A stretch of 64,000 nucleotides of DNA from Chryseobacterium sediminis (GCF_008386505.1 NZ_VUNZ01000001.1:2597937-2661936), one strand, 5' to 3'. Positions 16,676-26,522 are shown, counted from the stretch's first letter. Notes: generated by a model not told the origin, from the letters alone. Made by a program: numbers and translations.

Positions 16676-19600
16676 ATGGAAACCCAAAAATATACTCCAA
16701 CCAACAAGGTAAGAATCGTAACTGCTGCCTCATTATTTGATGGGCATGATGCTGCGATCAATATTATGCGTCGTGTTATTCAGGGAACAGGATGCGAAGT
16801 GATCCATTTAGGACACGATAAATCAGCAGAGGAAGTTGTAAATACAGCAATCCAGGAAGATGCCAATGCTATTGCATTAACTTCATATCAAGGAGGTCAC
16901 ACAGAATATTTCAAATATATCTACGACCTGTTGAGAGAAAAAAATTCACCGCAGATCAAAATTTTTGGCGGTGGTGGCGGTGTAATCCTTCCGGAAGAGA
17001 TCAAAGATTTGATGTCTTATGGAATAGACAGAATTTATTCTCCGGATGACGGCCGTGAACTAGGACTTCAGGGAATGATTGATGATCTCGTACACAGATC
17101 AGACTTTGCTACAGGAAAAGATGTAACCGCAAAAGATCTGGATGCCATCAGCTTTGAAAACTCAACAAGCATCGCTAGTATTATCTCTGCTGTTGAAAAC
17201 TTCTCAGAAGAAAAACCTGAGCTTGTAAAAGCAATTGACGAAAAGTCTAAAGATTTAACCATTCCAATTATTGGTATTACAGGTACCGGAGGAGCTGGTA
17301 AATCTTCTTTAACAGATGAATTGGTAAGACGTTTCTTACGTTCAAATACTGACAAAAAAATTGCCATTATTTCTATTGACCCTTCAAAAAAGAAAACCGG
17401 AGGTGCTTTATTAGGAGACAGAATCCGTATGAACGCGATCAATGATCCAAGAGTTTATATGCGATCTATGGCAACCAGAGAAAATAACGTTTCCGTTTCT
17501 CCATTCATTCATTCTGCATTGAATGTGCTGAAACTGGCTCATCCTGATGTTATCATCCTTGAAACTTCAGGGATCGGGCAGTCCGGTTCAGAGGTTTCAG
17601 ATTTTGCCGATGTTTCTATGTATGTAATGACTCCCGAATATGGAGCCTCTACACAGCTGGAAAAAATCGACATGCTAGACTACGCAGATCTTGTAGCATT
17701 AAACAAATCTGATAAAAGAGGGGCTCTTGATGCACTTCAGGCAGTAAGAAAGCAGTTCCAGAGAAACCACCTTTTATGGGAAAGTCCATTGGAAGAAATG
17801 CCTGTATATGCTACAAAAGCATCTCAGTTTAATGACCACGGAACAACTGAACTTTACAACAGATTGGTTTCTAAAGTAAACGAAAAGTTTGCTGATTTAA
17901 AACTAAATGCATTTGTAGAACAGGAAATCACAGACGAAGTAACCATTATCCCTCCAAAAAGAGTTCGTTACCTTTCTGAAATTGTTGAAAACAATAAACA
18001 ATACGACATCAATATTGAGAAGCAGGCTGAACTGGCCAGAACAATGTATCATATTGAAGGAGTAAAAAATATAATCTCCAATGAAGTTTTAGAGGCTGAA
18101 TATCAAAAGGCAGAAAAAAATCTTCATCAGGATAATATCGACTTCCTGAAGACGTGGGACGATACAAAAAAAGCTTTCCATGCAGAATTCTATTCTTATT
18201 TTGTAAGAGGGAAAGAAATTAAGGTAGAGACTTCCACAGAATCTTTATCACATTTGAGAATTCCAAAAATTGCATTACCAAAATACAATGACTGGGGTGA
18301 TCTTATCAAATGGAAAGGACAGGAAAACCTTCCGGGAAGCTTCCCTTACACAGCCGGAATTTATCCGTTCAAGAGAACCGGTGAAGATCCGACAAGGATG
18401 TTTGCAGGAGAAGGAGGTCCTGAAAGAACCAACAGAAGGTTCCATTATGTTTCTGCAGAAATGCCTGCAAAACGTTTATCTACAGCTTTTGACTCTGTAA
18501 CATTGTATGGTCAGGATCCTGCTTTACCACCGGATATTTATGGTAAAATCGGAAATGCAGGGGTTTCTATCGCTACATTGGATGATGCTAAAAAATTGTA
18601 CTCCGGATTTGATCTGGTTAATGCACTTACTTCGGTTTCCATGACGATCAACGGTCCTGCACCAATGTTATTGGCTTTCTTTATGAATGCTGCCATTGAT
18701 CAGAATGTTGAGAAATATATCAAAGAAAACGGTTTAGAAGCTAAAGTAGAAGCTAAACTTAAAGAGAAATTTGATGACAAAGGCTTAGAAAGACCAAAAT
18801 ACAAAGGTGAACTTCCTCCATCCAACAATGGTTTAGGATTACAGCTTTTAGGATTAACGGGTGATGAAGTAATTCCTGCAGATGCATATGCAGAAATTAA
18901 GGCTAAAACGATTGCTACCGTTCGTGGTACCGTTCAGGCTGATATCTTAAAAGAAGACCAGGCTCAGAATACATGTATCTTCTCTACTGAATTTGCCCTT
19001 AGACTCATGGGTGACGTTCAGGAATATTTCATCAGAGAGAAAGTAAGAAACTTCTACTCTGTTTCTATTTCAGGATATCACATTGCTGAAGCAGGAGCTA
19101 ATCCGGTTTCTCAATTAGCATTCACATTGGCTAATGGTTTCACTTATGTGGAATATTACTTAAGCCGTGGAATGGATATCAATGATTTTGCACCAAACTT
19201 ATCATTCTTCTTCTCTAACGGTATCGACCCTGAGTATTCAGTAATCGGACGTGTAGCAAGAAGAATCTGGGCAAAAGCTATGAAATTAAAATATGGAGCT
19301 GACGAAAGAAGCCAGATGCTGAAATACCATATTCAGACTTCAGGACGTTCTCTTCACGCTCAGGAAATTGATTTCAATGATATCAGAACAACGCTTCAGG
19401 CGCTTTATGCGATCTATGATAACTGTAATTCTCTTCACACCAATGCTTATGATGAGGCGATCACAACTCCTACCGAGCAATCTGTAAGAAGAGCAATGGC
19501 AATTCAGCTGATCATCAATAAAGAATTAGGACTGGCTAAAAACGAAAATCCACTTCAGGGATCATTCATCATTGAAGAATTAACGGATCTTGTAGAAGAA

Positions 19601-20023
19601 GCTGTATACACAGAATTTGACAGAATCACTGAAAGAGGAGGTGTTCTTGGTGCTATGGAAACCATGTACCAGCGTTCAAAAATTCAGGAAGAATCTATGC
19701 ATTACGAATGGTTGAAGCACACGGGTGAATATCCGATCATCGGAGTAAATACTTTCTTAGGAAAGGATGGTTCGCCAACTGTTTTACCAGGAGAAGTTAT
19801 CCGTTCTACAGAAGAGGAAAAACAGGCACAGATTGAATCTCTTCACAACTTCCAGCAAGCGAATGACAGCAGATCTGAAGAAGCTCTGAGACAACTTCAA
19901 CATGCAGCCATCAATCAGCAAAACTTATTTGAAGTGATGATGGATGCTGTAAAATACTGTTCTTTAGGACAAATTACCAATGCTTTATTTGAAGTGGGCG
20001 GTAAATACAGAAGAAATATGTAA
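16676..20023 (+). CDS. icmF: fused isobutyryl-CoA mutase (B12-binding, GTPase and mutase domains)
   Basis: Adenosylcobalamin-dependent acyl-CoA mutase fused to its own G-protein chaperone, 1115 residues. Domain order is a B12-binding domain (about 10-150, with [17 protein letters not shown] and a GGGGG strand), a MeaB-like GTPase (P-loop GTGGAGKSS at about 203-211; [25 protein letters not shown] for guanine) and the TIM-barrel mutase (about 520-1115). By eye, the residue matching Tyr89 of methylmalonyl-CoA mutase is Phe576 (TRMFAGEG) and that matching Arg207 is Gln764 (QAQNTCIF). This Phe/Gln pair marks isobutyryl/n-butyryl-CoA mutases rather than methylmalonyl-CoA mutase. It probably works in branched-chain acyl-CoA metabolism. 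Single-gene unit with its own promoter and terminator. Confidence 0.93.
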   Translation: METQKYTPTNKVRIVTAASLFDGHDAAINIMRRVIQGTGCEVIHLGHDKSAEEVVNTAIQEDANAIALTSYQGGHTEYFKYIYDLLREKNSPQIKIFGGGGGVILPEEIKDLMSYGIDRIYSPDDGRELGLQGMIDDLVHRSDFATGKDVTAKDLDAISFENSTSIASIISAVENFSEEKPELVKAIDEKSKDLTIPIIGITGTGGAGKSSLTDELVRRFLRSNTDKKIAIISIDPSKKKTGGALLGDRIRMNAINDPRVYMRSMATRENNVSVSPFIHSALNVLKLAHPDVIILETSGIGQSGSEVSDFADVSMYVMTPEYGASTQLEKIDMLDYADLVALNKSDKRGALDALQAVRKQFQRNHLLWESPLEEMPVYATKASQFNDHGTTELYNRLVSKVNEKFADLKLNAFVEQEITDEVTIIPPKRVRYLSEIVENNKQYDINIEKQAELARTMYHIEGVKNIISNEVLEAEYQKAEKNLHQDNIDFLKTWDDTKKAFHAEFYSYFVRGKEIKVETSTESLSHLRIPKIALPKYNDWGDLIKWKGQENLPGSFPYTAGIYPFKRTGEDPTRMFAGEGGPERTNRRFHYVSAEMPAKRLSTAFDSVTLYGQDPALPPDIYGKIGNAGVSIATLDDAKKLYSGFDLVNALTSVSMTINGPAPMLLAFFMNAAIDQNVEKYIKENGLEAKVEAKLKEKFDDKGLERPKYKGELPPSNNGLGLQLLGLTGDEVIPADAYAEIKAKTIATVRGTVQADILKEDQAQNTCIFSTEFALRLMGDVQEYFIREKVRNFYSVSISGYHIAEAGANPVSQLAFTLANGFTYVEYYLSRGMDINDFAPNLSFFFSNGIDPEYSVIGRVARRIWAKAMKLKYGADERSQMLKYHIQTSGRSLHAQEIDFNDIRTTLQALYAIYDNCNSLHTNAYDEAITTPTEQSVRRAMAIQLIINKELGLAKNENPLQGSFIIEELTDLVEEAVYTEFDRITERGGVLGAMETMYQRSKIQEESMHYEWLKHTGEYPIIGVNTFLGKDGSPTVLPGEVIRSTEEEKQAQIESLHNFQQANDSRSEEALRQLQHAAINQQNLFEVMMDAVKYCSLGQITNALFEVGGKYRRNM

Positions 20024-20054
20024 GCCGTAATTGGACATACATTTTTTATAAATA

Positions 20055-20085
20055 AAACCTCAAAGGATTTCTTTGAGGTTTTTAT
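20055..20085 (+). terminator. icmF terminator
   Basis: 11-base-pair stem (AAACCTCAAAG 20055-20065 with CTTTGAGGTTT 20071-20081), then T-rich tail. Confidence 0.9.
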
Positions 20086-20145
20086 TTTAATTGTTATAAA
20101 ATATTTTCATCATTCAATTTAATTTCAAGACCGTCCTTAAATCCT

Positions 20146-20153
20146 TATTTTTG
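20146..20153 (+). promoter_or_regulatory. -7 promoter box of the Dph6-like gene
   Basis: TATTTTTG fits TAnnTTTG, 17 bases before the ATG at 20171. Confidence 0.6.
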
Positions 20154-20170
20154 ACAGATTTATTTTCAAA

Positions 20171-20881
20171 ATGAAACCAAAAGCTTTATTCAACTGGAGC
20201 AGCGGAAAAGACTCCGCGCTTGCCCTTTACAAAATACTACAGGAAGACCAATATGAGATTTCCACACTGCTTACAAGTATTAATGAAGAATTTCAAAGGA
20301 TTTCCATGCATGGAGTTCACGTTTCTCTGTTAGAAAAACAGGCCGAAAGTCTTGGAATTCCATTAATTAAAATGGAACTTCCTAAAGAACCATCAATGGA
20401 AGAATACCAGCAAATTATGAGTACAACAATGGCTGAAATTCAGGCTCAAGGTATTACCCATTCTGTTTTCGGTGATATTTTCCTGGAAGATCTGCGAAAA
20501 TATAGGGAAGACCAATTAAATGCTATCGGTATGAAAGCTGTATTTCCCCTGTGGAAACAAGATACCTCCCACCTCATCCATGAATTTTTAGAACTTGGTT
20601 TTAAAACCATTGTAACCTGTGTAAACGGAACTTATCTGGATAAAAGCTTTGCAGGGCGAATCATTGATCAGAAATTCATTGATGATCTTCCTGAAAATGT
20701 AGATCCATGCGGAGAAAACGGAGAATTTCACACCTTCACTTTTGATGGCCCTGTTTTCAAAAATCCGGTTCACTTTGAAATCGGGGAAACCGTCAAAAAG
20801 ACTTATCCCAAACCTAAAACCTCTCCTGAAGAAGAAGACAGTGAATATGTTTTCTGGTTTTGTGATCTGTTGTTAAAATAA
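20171..20881 (+). CDS. Dph6-related ATP pyrophosphatase (adenine nucleotide alpha hydrolase family)
   Basis: 236-residue N-type ATP pyrophosphatase related to diphthine-ammonia ligase. The PP-motif is SSGKDSALAL at residues 10-19, next to the first strand; ISMHGV follows, then GDIFLEDLRKYRE (about 104-116), typical of the Dph6/MJ0570 group, and FGDGENGEFHTFTFDGP-like DPCGENGEFHTF (about 178-189). Bacteria lack diphthamide, so the bacterial members must amidate or adenylate another substrate, which is not known. Stand-alone gene between two terminators. Confidence 0.88.
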   Translation: MKPKALFNWSSGKDSALALYKILQEDQYEISTLLTSINEEFQRISMHGVHVSLLEKQAESLGIPLIKMELPKEPSMEEYQQIMSTTMAEIQAQGITHSVFGDIFLEDLRKYREDQLNAIGMKAVFPLWKQDTSHLIHEFLELGFKTIVTCVNGTYLDKSFAGRIIDQKFIDDLPENVDPCGENGEFHTFTFDGPVFKNPVHFEIGETVKKTYPKPKTSPEEEDSEYVFWFCDLLLK

Positions 20882-20909
20882 GCCTGTGAATATTTATCCA
20901 CAGGCTTTT
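20880..20909 (+). terminator. terminator overlapping the Dph6-like stop codon
   Basis: AAGCCTGTG (20880-20888) pairs with CACAGGCTT (20899-20907), then Ts. The stem starts within the TAA stop codon. Confidence 0.85.
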
Positions 20910-21092
20910 CAATATATTATTTTATTTCAGTAATGATTTCATTCATAACTCTGAAATATTCCACAAAGGCTGATTAAATCAATATTAATCTGGTCCAGTC
21001 TCCTATCCTAGCACGTAATTTGCATCCCTTAATGCTCTTAGATATTTTAGTATCTTTAAGAGTAACAATCATCATTTAAAAATACAACACCT

Positions 21093-22205
21093 GTGATCAA
21101 AAATTTAGTATTCCTGACCCTATTCTGTTTTATATTTTCCTGTACAACAACTGAGGCTCCAAAAGCTACTCCTGTTGATAAAAAAGCCATCATTGATTCC
21201 ACTGTCGCCGCTTTTCAGAAAACACTTTTAGAACAGCAGATTGATTCTACTTTCAAAAAGTATCATTTCAATGGAAGTATTGCCGTTTTTAAAGACTCCA
21301 TCCCCCTTTACAGAAGAGAAAACGGGTATTCTGATTTTAAGAAGAAAACTAAAATTGACAGCAATACCATTTTTGCCATAGGCTCTGTAAGCAAACAGTT
21401 TACTGCTGTTTTGATTTTACTTCAAATGGAACAGGGAAAACTGAATGTAACGGATAAAGTTTCAAAATATCTGAAGGAATTCCAGATCAAAGAATATGAA
21501 AACATTACCATTCATCAGTTATTAAATCATACTTCAGGATTGAATATGGTGGGAGGAAAGCTGATGTTTAAAAGCGGTTCCAACTTCTTCTACTCCAATG
21601 ACGGATTCAATACTCTTGGCAAGATTGTGGAAAAAATTTCCGGAAAGTCCTATGCTGAAAATGTTCAGGAACTCTTTAAAAAAGCAGGAATGATCCATTC
21701 TTCAACCGGAGATGTTTTTAAAGGGAATAATTTTGCCAGCGCTTATCTTGGTACACCTGCTAAATTTCAGGAAGTTCCCAACATGCCGAAAAGATTAGGT
21801 GGACAGGAAATCGGAACTCCGGCTGGCGGAATATTATCTACCATTGAAGATCTTCATTCATGGAACAATGCTTTGTATGGCGGAAAAATTTTAAAACCTG
21901 AAACCCTGAAACTATTCATGGCAAAAAGTGCAGAAAGACGTCATGCAATCTTTGGAAAAATGGGCTATGCTTACGGCATTATGCTTAATATTGGTCAGCC
22001 CAATTCTTATTTCCACAGCGGTTACATAAAAGGTTCTCCTTCATTAAACATCTATTATCCGGACACGAAAACTTCCGTGATCATCCTTTCTAACATTGCC
22101 GATGAAGAAAAAGGAAAAGGAGTAATCTTCAGACCTCATATTGAAGTAAAAAAGATCACAGATCATCTTGAGAATACCCTTAAACAGCTTAGATCACAAC
22201 ATTAG
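21093..22205 (+). CDS. serine hydrolase lipoprotein of the beta-lactamase/penicillin-binding family
   Basis: 370 residues, GTG start. A lipoprotein signal peptide ends at FIFSC (Cys17). The class C beta-lactamase/DD-peptidase fold is shown by SVSK (Ser98-x-x-Lys101, nucleophile and base), YSN (167-169) and a HSG triad at GYIKG near residue 310. Additional family signs are IHQLLNHTSGL, NDGFNTLGKIVEKISG and GTPAGGILSTIEDL. Such Bacteroidota lipoproteins are usually esterases or peptidases of the cell envelope; there is no direct sign that it is a resistance beta-lactamase. A weak -7-like TATCTTTA lies about 35 bases upstream. Convergent with the next gene, with 16 bases between. Confidence 0.88.
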   Translation: MIKNLVFLTLFCFIFSCTTTEAPKATPVDKKAIIDSTVAAFQKTLLEQQIDSTFKKYHFNGSIAVFKDSIPLYRRENGYSDFKKKTKIDSNTIFAIGSVSKQFTAVLILLQMEQGKLNVTDKVSKYLKEFQIKEYENITIHQLLNHTSGLNMVGGKLMFKSGSNFFYSNDGFNTLGKIVEKISGKSYAENVQELFKKAGMIHSSTGDVFKGNNFASAYLGTPAKFQEVPNMPKRLGGQEIGTPAGGILSTIEDLHSWNNALYGGKILKPETLKLFMAKSAERRHAIFGKMGYAYGIMLNIGQPNSYFHSGYIKGSPSLNIYYPDTKTSVIILSNIADEEKGKGVIFRPHIEVKKITDHLENTLKQLRSQH

Positions 22206-22221
22206 TTGAATGACACACTGT

Positions 22222-22941
22222 TTATGCAAGCTTAAGAAATTCCTGCATTTTTGCTAAATTCTTTTTGTGTTCCATAAAATTGAATACAGCAAAAACCAGT
22301 GCCGTCTGTAATATAAACGGAAGAATCAATGTAACTAAGGTCAGAAAAACTTCAGAGTGATTGTGTTCTCTGAAAAACTGATAAGCATAATTCCCGTTTT
22401 TTATCACAACCTGTGCCATTGAAGACGCGCAGACTATCATTAAGCCTATATTCTGCTGATACATTGTATAAAGGCTTTTTCCTTTGTATTTGAAATCTGC
22501 TTTCAGATATTTCCAGATCTTATAATTAAAAACCAATATTAATACTGATCCCAATAAAAAAGATCCGTTAAGCAATTTGAAAAATATATTATACACCTCC
22601 TGATTTTTTGCTATAAAAATCAGCAATACATTAACTCCTAAAGCCAACAACCCTATCATTAAAGATTTTCTGAAAAGTCCGGCATACTTTTCCTGTATAA
22701 TTCTTTTGGCAATTAAAGGGATTTCTGTTGGATAAAATAGCAGGTAGTTAACTAATTTAAATTCTCCGTTCCAGGATTCTTTTATCTTTAAAAAAGCATC
22801 CTCGAAACTGATATTCTCCCGACACTGAATATCTGAAATCTGACTGATCATGTGATCTCTGATTTCTACCAGAATATCCAATGAAAGCTGTTGAGCTATC
22901 AGATAATCCGTAATTTTATTTTCCTGTTCTTCGGTTATCAT
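22222..22941 (-). CDS. membrane protein co-transcribed with a PadR regulator
   Basis: 239 residues. The N-terminal ~80 residues are soluble and helical (ITEEQENKITDYLIAQQL, EIRDHMISQI), like the HAAS domains often found in membrane partners of PadR regulators. About four transmembrane segments follow (95-112, 122-140, 165-180, 203-225). The start overlaps the PadR stop by four bases (ATGA type), so the two are translationally coupled. Known PadR-HAAS pairs control membrane stress or transport functions; the substrate here is unknown. Confidence 0.8.
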   Translation of the reverse strand: MITEEQENKITDYLIAQQLSLDILVEIRDHMISQISDIQCRENISFEDAFLKIKESWNGEFKLVNYLLFYPTEIPLIAKRIIQEKYAGLFRKSLMIGLLALGVNVLLIFIAKNQEVYNIFFKLLNGSFLLGSVLILVFNYKIWKYLKADFKYKGKSLYTMYQQNIGLMIVCASSMAQVVIKNGNYAYQFFREHNHSEVFLTLVTLILPFILQTALVFAVFNFMEHKKNLAKMQEFLKLA

Positions 22942-23261
22942 ATATTGAATATGGTTTGTAGGTTTAGTAAATAACTTTTCATCTCAGTCTCTTTTTCTGC
23001 CTGTTGTTTCTTTCCCTTTTCAGTCAGCAGATAATATTTGCGGTCTCTCCCATTAATTTTCTGAATTTCAGAAATAATCATACCCTCGCTCTCCAGTTTG
23101 TGCAGTAATGGATAAAGCGCTCCTTCCGTCATTTCAAGGTCACCTTCCGTAAGTTCTTTTGCTCTTTGAGTAATCTGATATCCGTACATTTTGATTTCTT
23201 TTGAAAGAAGCTTCAAAATAATATTCTGCAGGGTACCTTTATAAAGACTATTCTTTTTCAT
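22938..23261 (-). CDS. PadR family transcriptional regulator
   Basis: 107-residue winged-helix repressor. It begins MKKNSLYKGTLQNIILKLLS; the typical PadR core is YGYQITQRAKELTEG, EGALYPLLHKLESEGMI and GRDRKYYLLTEKGKKQ. Short PadR-s2 type with one C-terminal helix. The ATG at 23261 is chosen because the longer frame starts with a TTG inside the TATGTTTG promoter box. It probably represses its own two-gene operon and may also see the divergent gene at 23340 across a 78-base intergenic region. Confidence 0.9.
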   Translation of the reverse strand: MKKNSLYKGTLQNIILKLLSKEIKMYGYQITQRAKELTEGDLEMTEGALYPLLHKLESEGMIISEIQKINGRDRKYYLLTEKGKKQQAEKETEMKSYLLNLQTIFNI

Positions 23262-23279
23262 AGAATCATTTATACATTG

Positions 23280-23287
23280 CAAACATA
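23280..23287 (-). promoter_or_regulatory. -7 promoter box of the padR-membrane protein operon
   Basis: TATGTTTG on the minus strand, 18 bases before the ATG at 23261. Confidence 0.6.
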
Positions 23288-23339
23288 TGCATAATTTTCT
23301 TATGTATATAAATTTAATATAAAAACTTTAATTTGCTGT

Positions 23340-23864
23340 ATGAAAAAAATGTACTTCATAGCCATCTACCCTCCTCAGGAGATCATTGAAGAAGTAAAAG
23401 TCTTTAAAAAAGATCTGGCCATTCATTATGCCAACTCCAAGGCTTTGAAAAATGAAGCGCATATTACACTTTTCCCTCCTTTCTCCAGAGAGATTGAACT
23501 GGAAAGTGATATTCATACTGCTTTTCAGAAGATCAGTACAGAAATGACACCTTTTGAAATTGAACTGAATGGCTTTGGAAGCTTTCCCAATCCGAAGAAT
23601 CCCGTATTATTTATTCAGCCGGAAGAAAATGCACATCTCACAGAGCTTTACCACCGCGTGAAGCAGCAGTTTAATTTTGCAAAATACTCTTTTACACCAC
23701 ATATCACTGTAGGATATAGAAATCTCACCTGGGAAAACTATCTGAAAGCCTGGGAAAAGTACAAAACAGAGGAATACAAAACTAAATTTATAGTTGATAA
23801 GATTTTACTCCTTCGTCACGAAGAACATTGGATTCCTATTGCTGAAAAAAGACTGGAAAAATAA
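23340..23864 (+). CDS. 2H phosphoesterase (2'-5' RNA ligase family)
   Basis: 174 residues with the two HxTx motifs that define the LigT/2H superfamily: HIT at 41-43 (AHITLFPPF) and HIT at 121-123 (PHITVGYR). The two His act as general acid and base on 2',3'-cyclic or 2'-5' phosphodiesters. Length is normal. Bacteroidota members are usually single genes with an unassigned RNA or nucleotide substrate. It is divergent from padR and convergent with the M64 operon, sharing a terminator. Confidence 0.88.
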   Translation: MKKMYFIAIYPPQEIIEEVKVFKKDLAIHYANSKALKNEAHITLFPPFSREIELESDIHTAFQKISTEMTPFEIELNGFGSFPNPKNPVLFIQPEENAHLTELYHRVKQQFNFAKYSFTPHITVGYRNLTWENYLKAWEKYKTEEYKTKFIVDKILLLRHEEHWIPIAEKRLEK

Positions 23865-23885
23865 AACCGGCTGCGATAGCCGGTT
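23865..23885. terminator. shared terminator of convergent genes
   Basis: Perfect eight-base-pair stem AACCGGCT (23865-23872) with AGCCGGTT (23878-23885), five-base loop, beginning right after the TAA of the 2H gene. Confidence 0.75.
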
Positions 23886-23895
23886 GAGTTAAAAT

Positions 23896-25254
23896 TTATT
23901 CTTTTATGATCTTCTGAGAAAGAATCAGATTTTTGTTTTCTTTTACATTCAGCAGATAAGTACCTGTTGGAAAGTTTTTAATGTCAATCTTTATTCCTGC
24001 ATCTTTGAATTCAAATCTGGATGGAATCAATTTTCCGGAAGTATCATAGATTTCTATTTTTACATCTTTTGAAAAATCCTGTTTTCCTTTAATATAAAAT
24101 TCTCCGTCTGTAGGATTCGGATAAATACTGAAACGTCTTTCTTCAGCTTTTACTTCTGAAAGTTTAAGAGTAGATTTGCTCAGAGTCCAGGAAACCGTAG
24201 TAACATGAAGGGTACTGTGATTATCAACTTTCAAAAGCGGATTGTTATCTACTACCGAAAATGTCAAAGTATTATTCCCGTTGTTAAGTTGCCCGGGAGT
24301 AATCGTAACGCTATTTCCTGTTGCTCCTAAAGCTGTTCCATTTAATGTCCAGGTGTTAACCAATGTGTTTGGAATAGGAAGAATTTCATTGACCGTGAAA
24401 GTAACATTTGATGTAGCATCTACTGAAGTGCTATTTGCCGGTGTATAAGAATCTACAGGAGACACTAAACTATGAATTCTCTCAATAATATTCTCTTTAC
24501 ATACTGAGCAGAATTGTTGATTAAGATACCTCATCTCACAACTCTGATGCGGACGGAACCAGGTTGGGCTTTCAGCATGAGCATATACACCTACCCCGTT
24601 TAATCCTACCCAATTTTTCCATTTAATAGTTGCAGGGTTAGAATTTTGTGTTTTATTTGGAGATTCAAGTGTACCTGAAAACCAATATTCATCCGCCAGT
24701 TTTCCAAAGGAGTGTCCTAGCTCATGCACCACAATTTCATTAGAAGAACCATTTAATGAAGCAAAAGCATAAGTTCCTCCACAACCTCCGTATTCCGTAG
24801 AATTACCCAATACATAGGTAATATCATAATCAGGAATATTGGCTGCCAAAACCTGCCCTACCTTATTGGTTGTATTACTGTATATACATCTGTGAACTCC
24901 GACATCAAAAGTAGAACCTAGATAATTATTAGGATTGGTTACAGGAATTACAGGTTCTGTAACATCTGTTGCAGTCCCTGGATGTTTTACTCCTGATTCT
25001 GTAGAAATTACTTTTACCGCATAGGCATTAAAGTAATTTTTATATTCTGTATAGGGACTTTTTGTAAAAAGATAATTGATTGTATTTTGAGCCGATGTGG
25101 TAAAATCAGTCTGCTGAGCAGCCGTAAATCCGTCTCCTAAAACAGCAATCACAACTCGCTTACTGTTGTCTCCATTTTGTAGAAGAGGAACAGTCTCAAA
25201 TGTCTGTGCAAAACAGCTGCTTCCTATTAAAAGGGATAATAAAGTTTTTTTCAT
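23896..25254 (-). CDS. M64 family metallopeptidase with T9SS type A sorting domain
   Basis: 452-residue secreted zinc protease. Signal peptide 1-16 (CFAQ). The M64 catalytic domain runs about 18-270 with VLGDGFTAAQQTDF (38-51), a cysteine-bearing YGGCGG loop and the zinc motif HELGH at 177-181, followed by GKLADEYW (Glu189). A beta-sandwich Ig-like domain covers about 285-355. The C-terminal ~75 residues are a type A T9SS sorting domain (FSIYPNPTDGEFYI, then GTYLLNVKENKNL). M64 includes IgA-cleaving enzymes, but the substrate cannot be read from sequence. It starts two bases after the stop of a small secreted protein gene, so both are made together. Confidence 0.92.
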   Translation of the reverse strand: MKKTLLSLLIGSSCFAQTFETVPLLQNGDNSKRVVIAVLGDGFTAAQQTDFTTSAQNTINYLFTKSPYTEYKNYFNAYAVKVISTESGVKHPGTATDVTEPVIPVTNPNNYLGSTFDVGVHRCIYSNTTNKVGQVLAANIPDYDITYVLGNSTEYGGCGGTYAFASLNGSSNEIVVHELGHSFGKLADEYWFSGTLESPNKTQNSNPATIKWKNWVGLNGVGVYAHAESPTWFRPHQSCEMRYLNQQFCSVCKENIIERIHSLVSPVDSYTPANSTSVDATSNVTFTVNEILPIPNTLVNTWTLNGTALGATGNSVTITPGQLNNGNNTLTFSVVDNNPLLKVDNHSTLHVTTVSWTLSKSTLKLSEVKAEERRFSIYPNPTDGEFYIKGKQDFSKDVKIEIYDTSGKLIPSRFEFKDAGIKIDIKNFPTGTYLLNVKENKNLILSQKIIKE

Positions 25255-25256
25255 AA

Positions 25257-25754
25257 TTATAGTTTTTGTGTGAATAATAGTTGTACCCCATCATCGGTTG
25301 CTTTTTCAACCTTTATAGTCTGAACATTTTCAGAATAGGAAAAACGGGTACTGAACTCAGTACTTTGAAGAGAAGCTTTATGTCTGGAAATCCCTTCTTT
25401 TTCATACACTTCCAATTCAGGATTAAAAGGATCTTTCACAAGCTGTTTAGCAACTTCTTTCCCTCCGGACCCTATCAATGTGATGATAAGATCTCCCTTA
25501 TTAACTTCATTTCTTTCAAAAGAAGGCATATGTTTCAATCGGCCATCTGTGATTTTAGAATTTTGCAAGGTAATTTTTGCATTTCCTGACTGATCTTTAT
25601 CCGCCTTAAAAAACAAATAAATAATCCGATCGCCTTTTCTTGTCACAGTTTCGGAAAGCGATTGCCTTTTCTGACTTAAACCATTTTCTTTCTGAAAGCT
25701 ACAGAACAGAAAAACGGGAACAATGAGTACATTAAATACATTTTTCATAATCAT
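25257..25754 (-). CDS. small secreted protein encoded directly upstream of the M64 protease
   Basis: 165 residues (or 163 from the second ATG at 25748). The N-terminal hydrophobic segment ends near PVFLFCSFQKENG, a poor lipobox because the residue before Cys is Phe. The rest is a beta-rich domain without a known motif (YLFFKADKDQSG, ITLIGSGGK, FSTRFSYSENVQTIKVEK). It may correspond to the N-terminal beta-sandwich found fused in some Bacteroidota M64 proteases and act as chaperone, inhibitor or propeptide in trans (inference). First gene of a two-gene operon, divergent from ruvC. Confidence 0.65.
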   Translation of the reverse strand: MIMKNVFNVLIVPVFLFCSFQKENGLSQKRQSLSETVTRKGDRIIYLFFKADKDQSGNAKITLQNSKITDGRLKHMPSFERNEVNKGDLIITLIGSGGKEVAKQLVKDPFNPELEVYEKEGISRHKASLQSTEFSTRFSYSENVQTIKVEKATDDGVQLLFTQKL

Positions 25755-25825
25755 TTTTGTTTAAAGTTACTAAAATAAGAATCACAACACATCTATTTGT
25801 TTAATTAAAAAAACTTAAAAAGTCC

Positions 25826-25833
25826 TATCTTTG
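25826..25833 (+). promoter_or_regulatory. -7 promoter box of ruvC
   Basis: TATCTTTG ends five bases before the ruvC ATG. Transcription would start at or next to the A of the ATG, so the message is likely leaderless. Confidence 0.65.
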
Positions 25834-25838
25834 GAACA

Positions 25839-26393
25839 ATGATTTCAGAGAAAATAATTTTAGGGATTGACCCAGGGACAACGGTAATGGGGTTTGGCAT
25901 CATCTCCGTAAAAAAAGGAAAAATGGAGATGGTTTCTATCCATGAACTGATCTTGAAAAAATATCCCAATCACGAAACAAAACTCAAATATATTTTTGAA
26001 AGAACACTGTCTCTTATTGACGAGTTTCATCCTGACGAGGTAGCACTTGAAGCTCCTTTCTTTGGAAAAAACGTACAGAGTATGCTTAAACTTGGCCGCG
26101 CACAGGGAGTAGCCATGGCTGCCAGCCTTTACAGAAACATTCCTATCACTGAATATTCTCCGAAAAAAATTAAAATGGCCATCACCGGAAACGGAAACGC
26201 CAGTAAAGAACAGGTAGCAGGTATGCTTCAGAATCTTCTTAATCTAAAAGAATTCCCTACCAAATATCTGGATGCCTCTGACGGCCTTGCGGTTGCTGTA
26301 TGTCATCATTTTAATTCCGGAACAATAACAGATACCAAATCGTATTCCGGATGGGAGAGTTTTTTGAAACAGAATCCGGATAGATTGAAGTAA
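25839..26393 (+). CDS. ruvC: crossover junction endodeoxyribonuclease RuvC
   Basis: Holliday junction resolvase acting with RuvAB in recombination repair. 184 residues, RNase H-like fold. Catalytic acids are visible: Asp11 in LGIDPGT, Glu in ALEAPFFGKN (about 70), and the C-terminal Asp pair in YLDASDGLAVAVCHH (about 144-147). Other family marks are LGRAQGVAMAAS and EYSPKKIKMAITGNGNASKEQV. The start cannot move upstream because the promoter box is only five bases before it. Confidence 0.95.
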   Translation: MISEKIILGIDPGTTVMGFGIISVKKGKMEMVSIHELILKKYPNHETKLKYIFERTLSLIDEFHPDEVALEAPFFGKNVQSMLKLGRAQGVAMAASLYRNIPITEYSPKKIKMAITGNGNASKEQVAGMLQNLLNLKEFPTKYLDASDGLAVAVCHHFNSGTITDTKSYSGWESFLKQNPDRLK

Positions 26394-26522
26394 TCCTGAC
26401 CTTCTTCCTTAAAAATTCACTAAAGTAAATTTAATCGTCTTAAAAACAGCTTTTTACAAAAACACGCACAATTACTTGGTAAAACATAATACTATCTTTT
26501 ACATTGGTATGATTTTTAGTAC

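Noticed and set aside
21093..22205. Antibiotic-resistance class C beta-lactamase
   Set aside because: It has SxxK and YSN motifs, but it is a lipoprotein of a broad serine hydrolase family. Sequence alone does not indicate beta-lactam hydrolysis.
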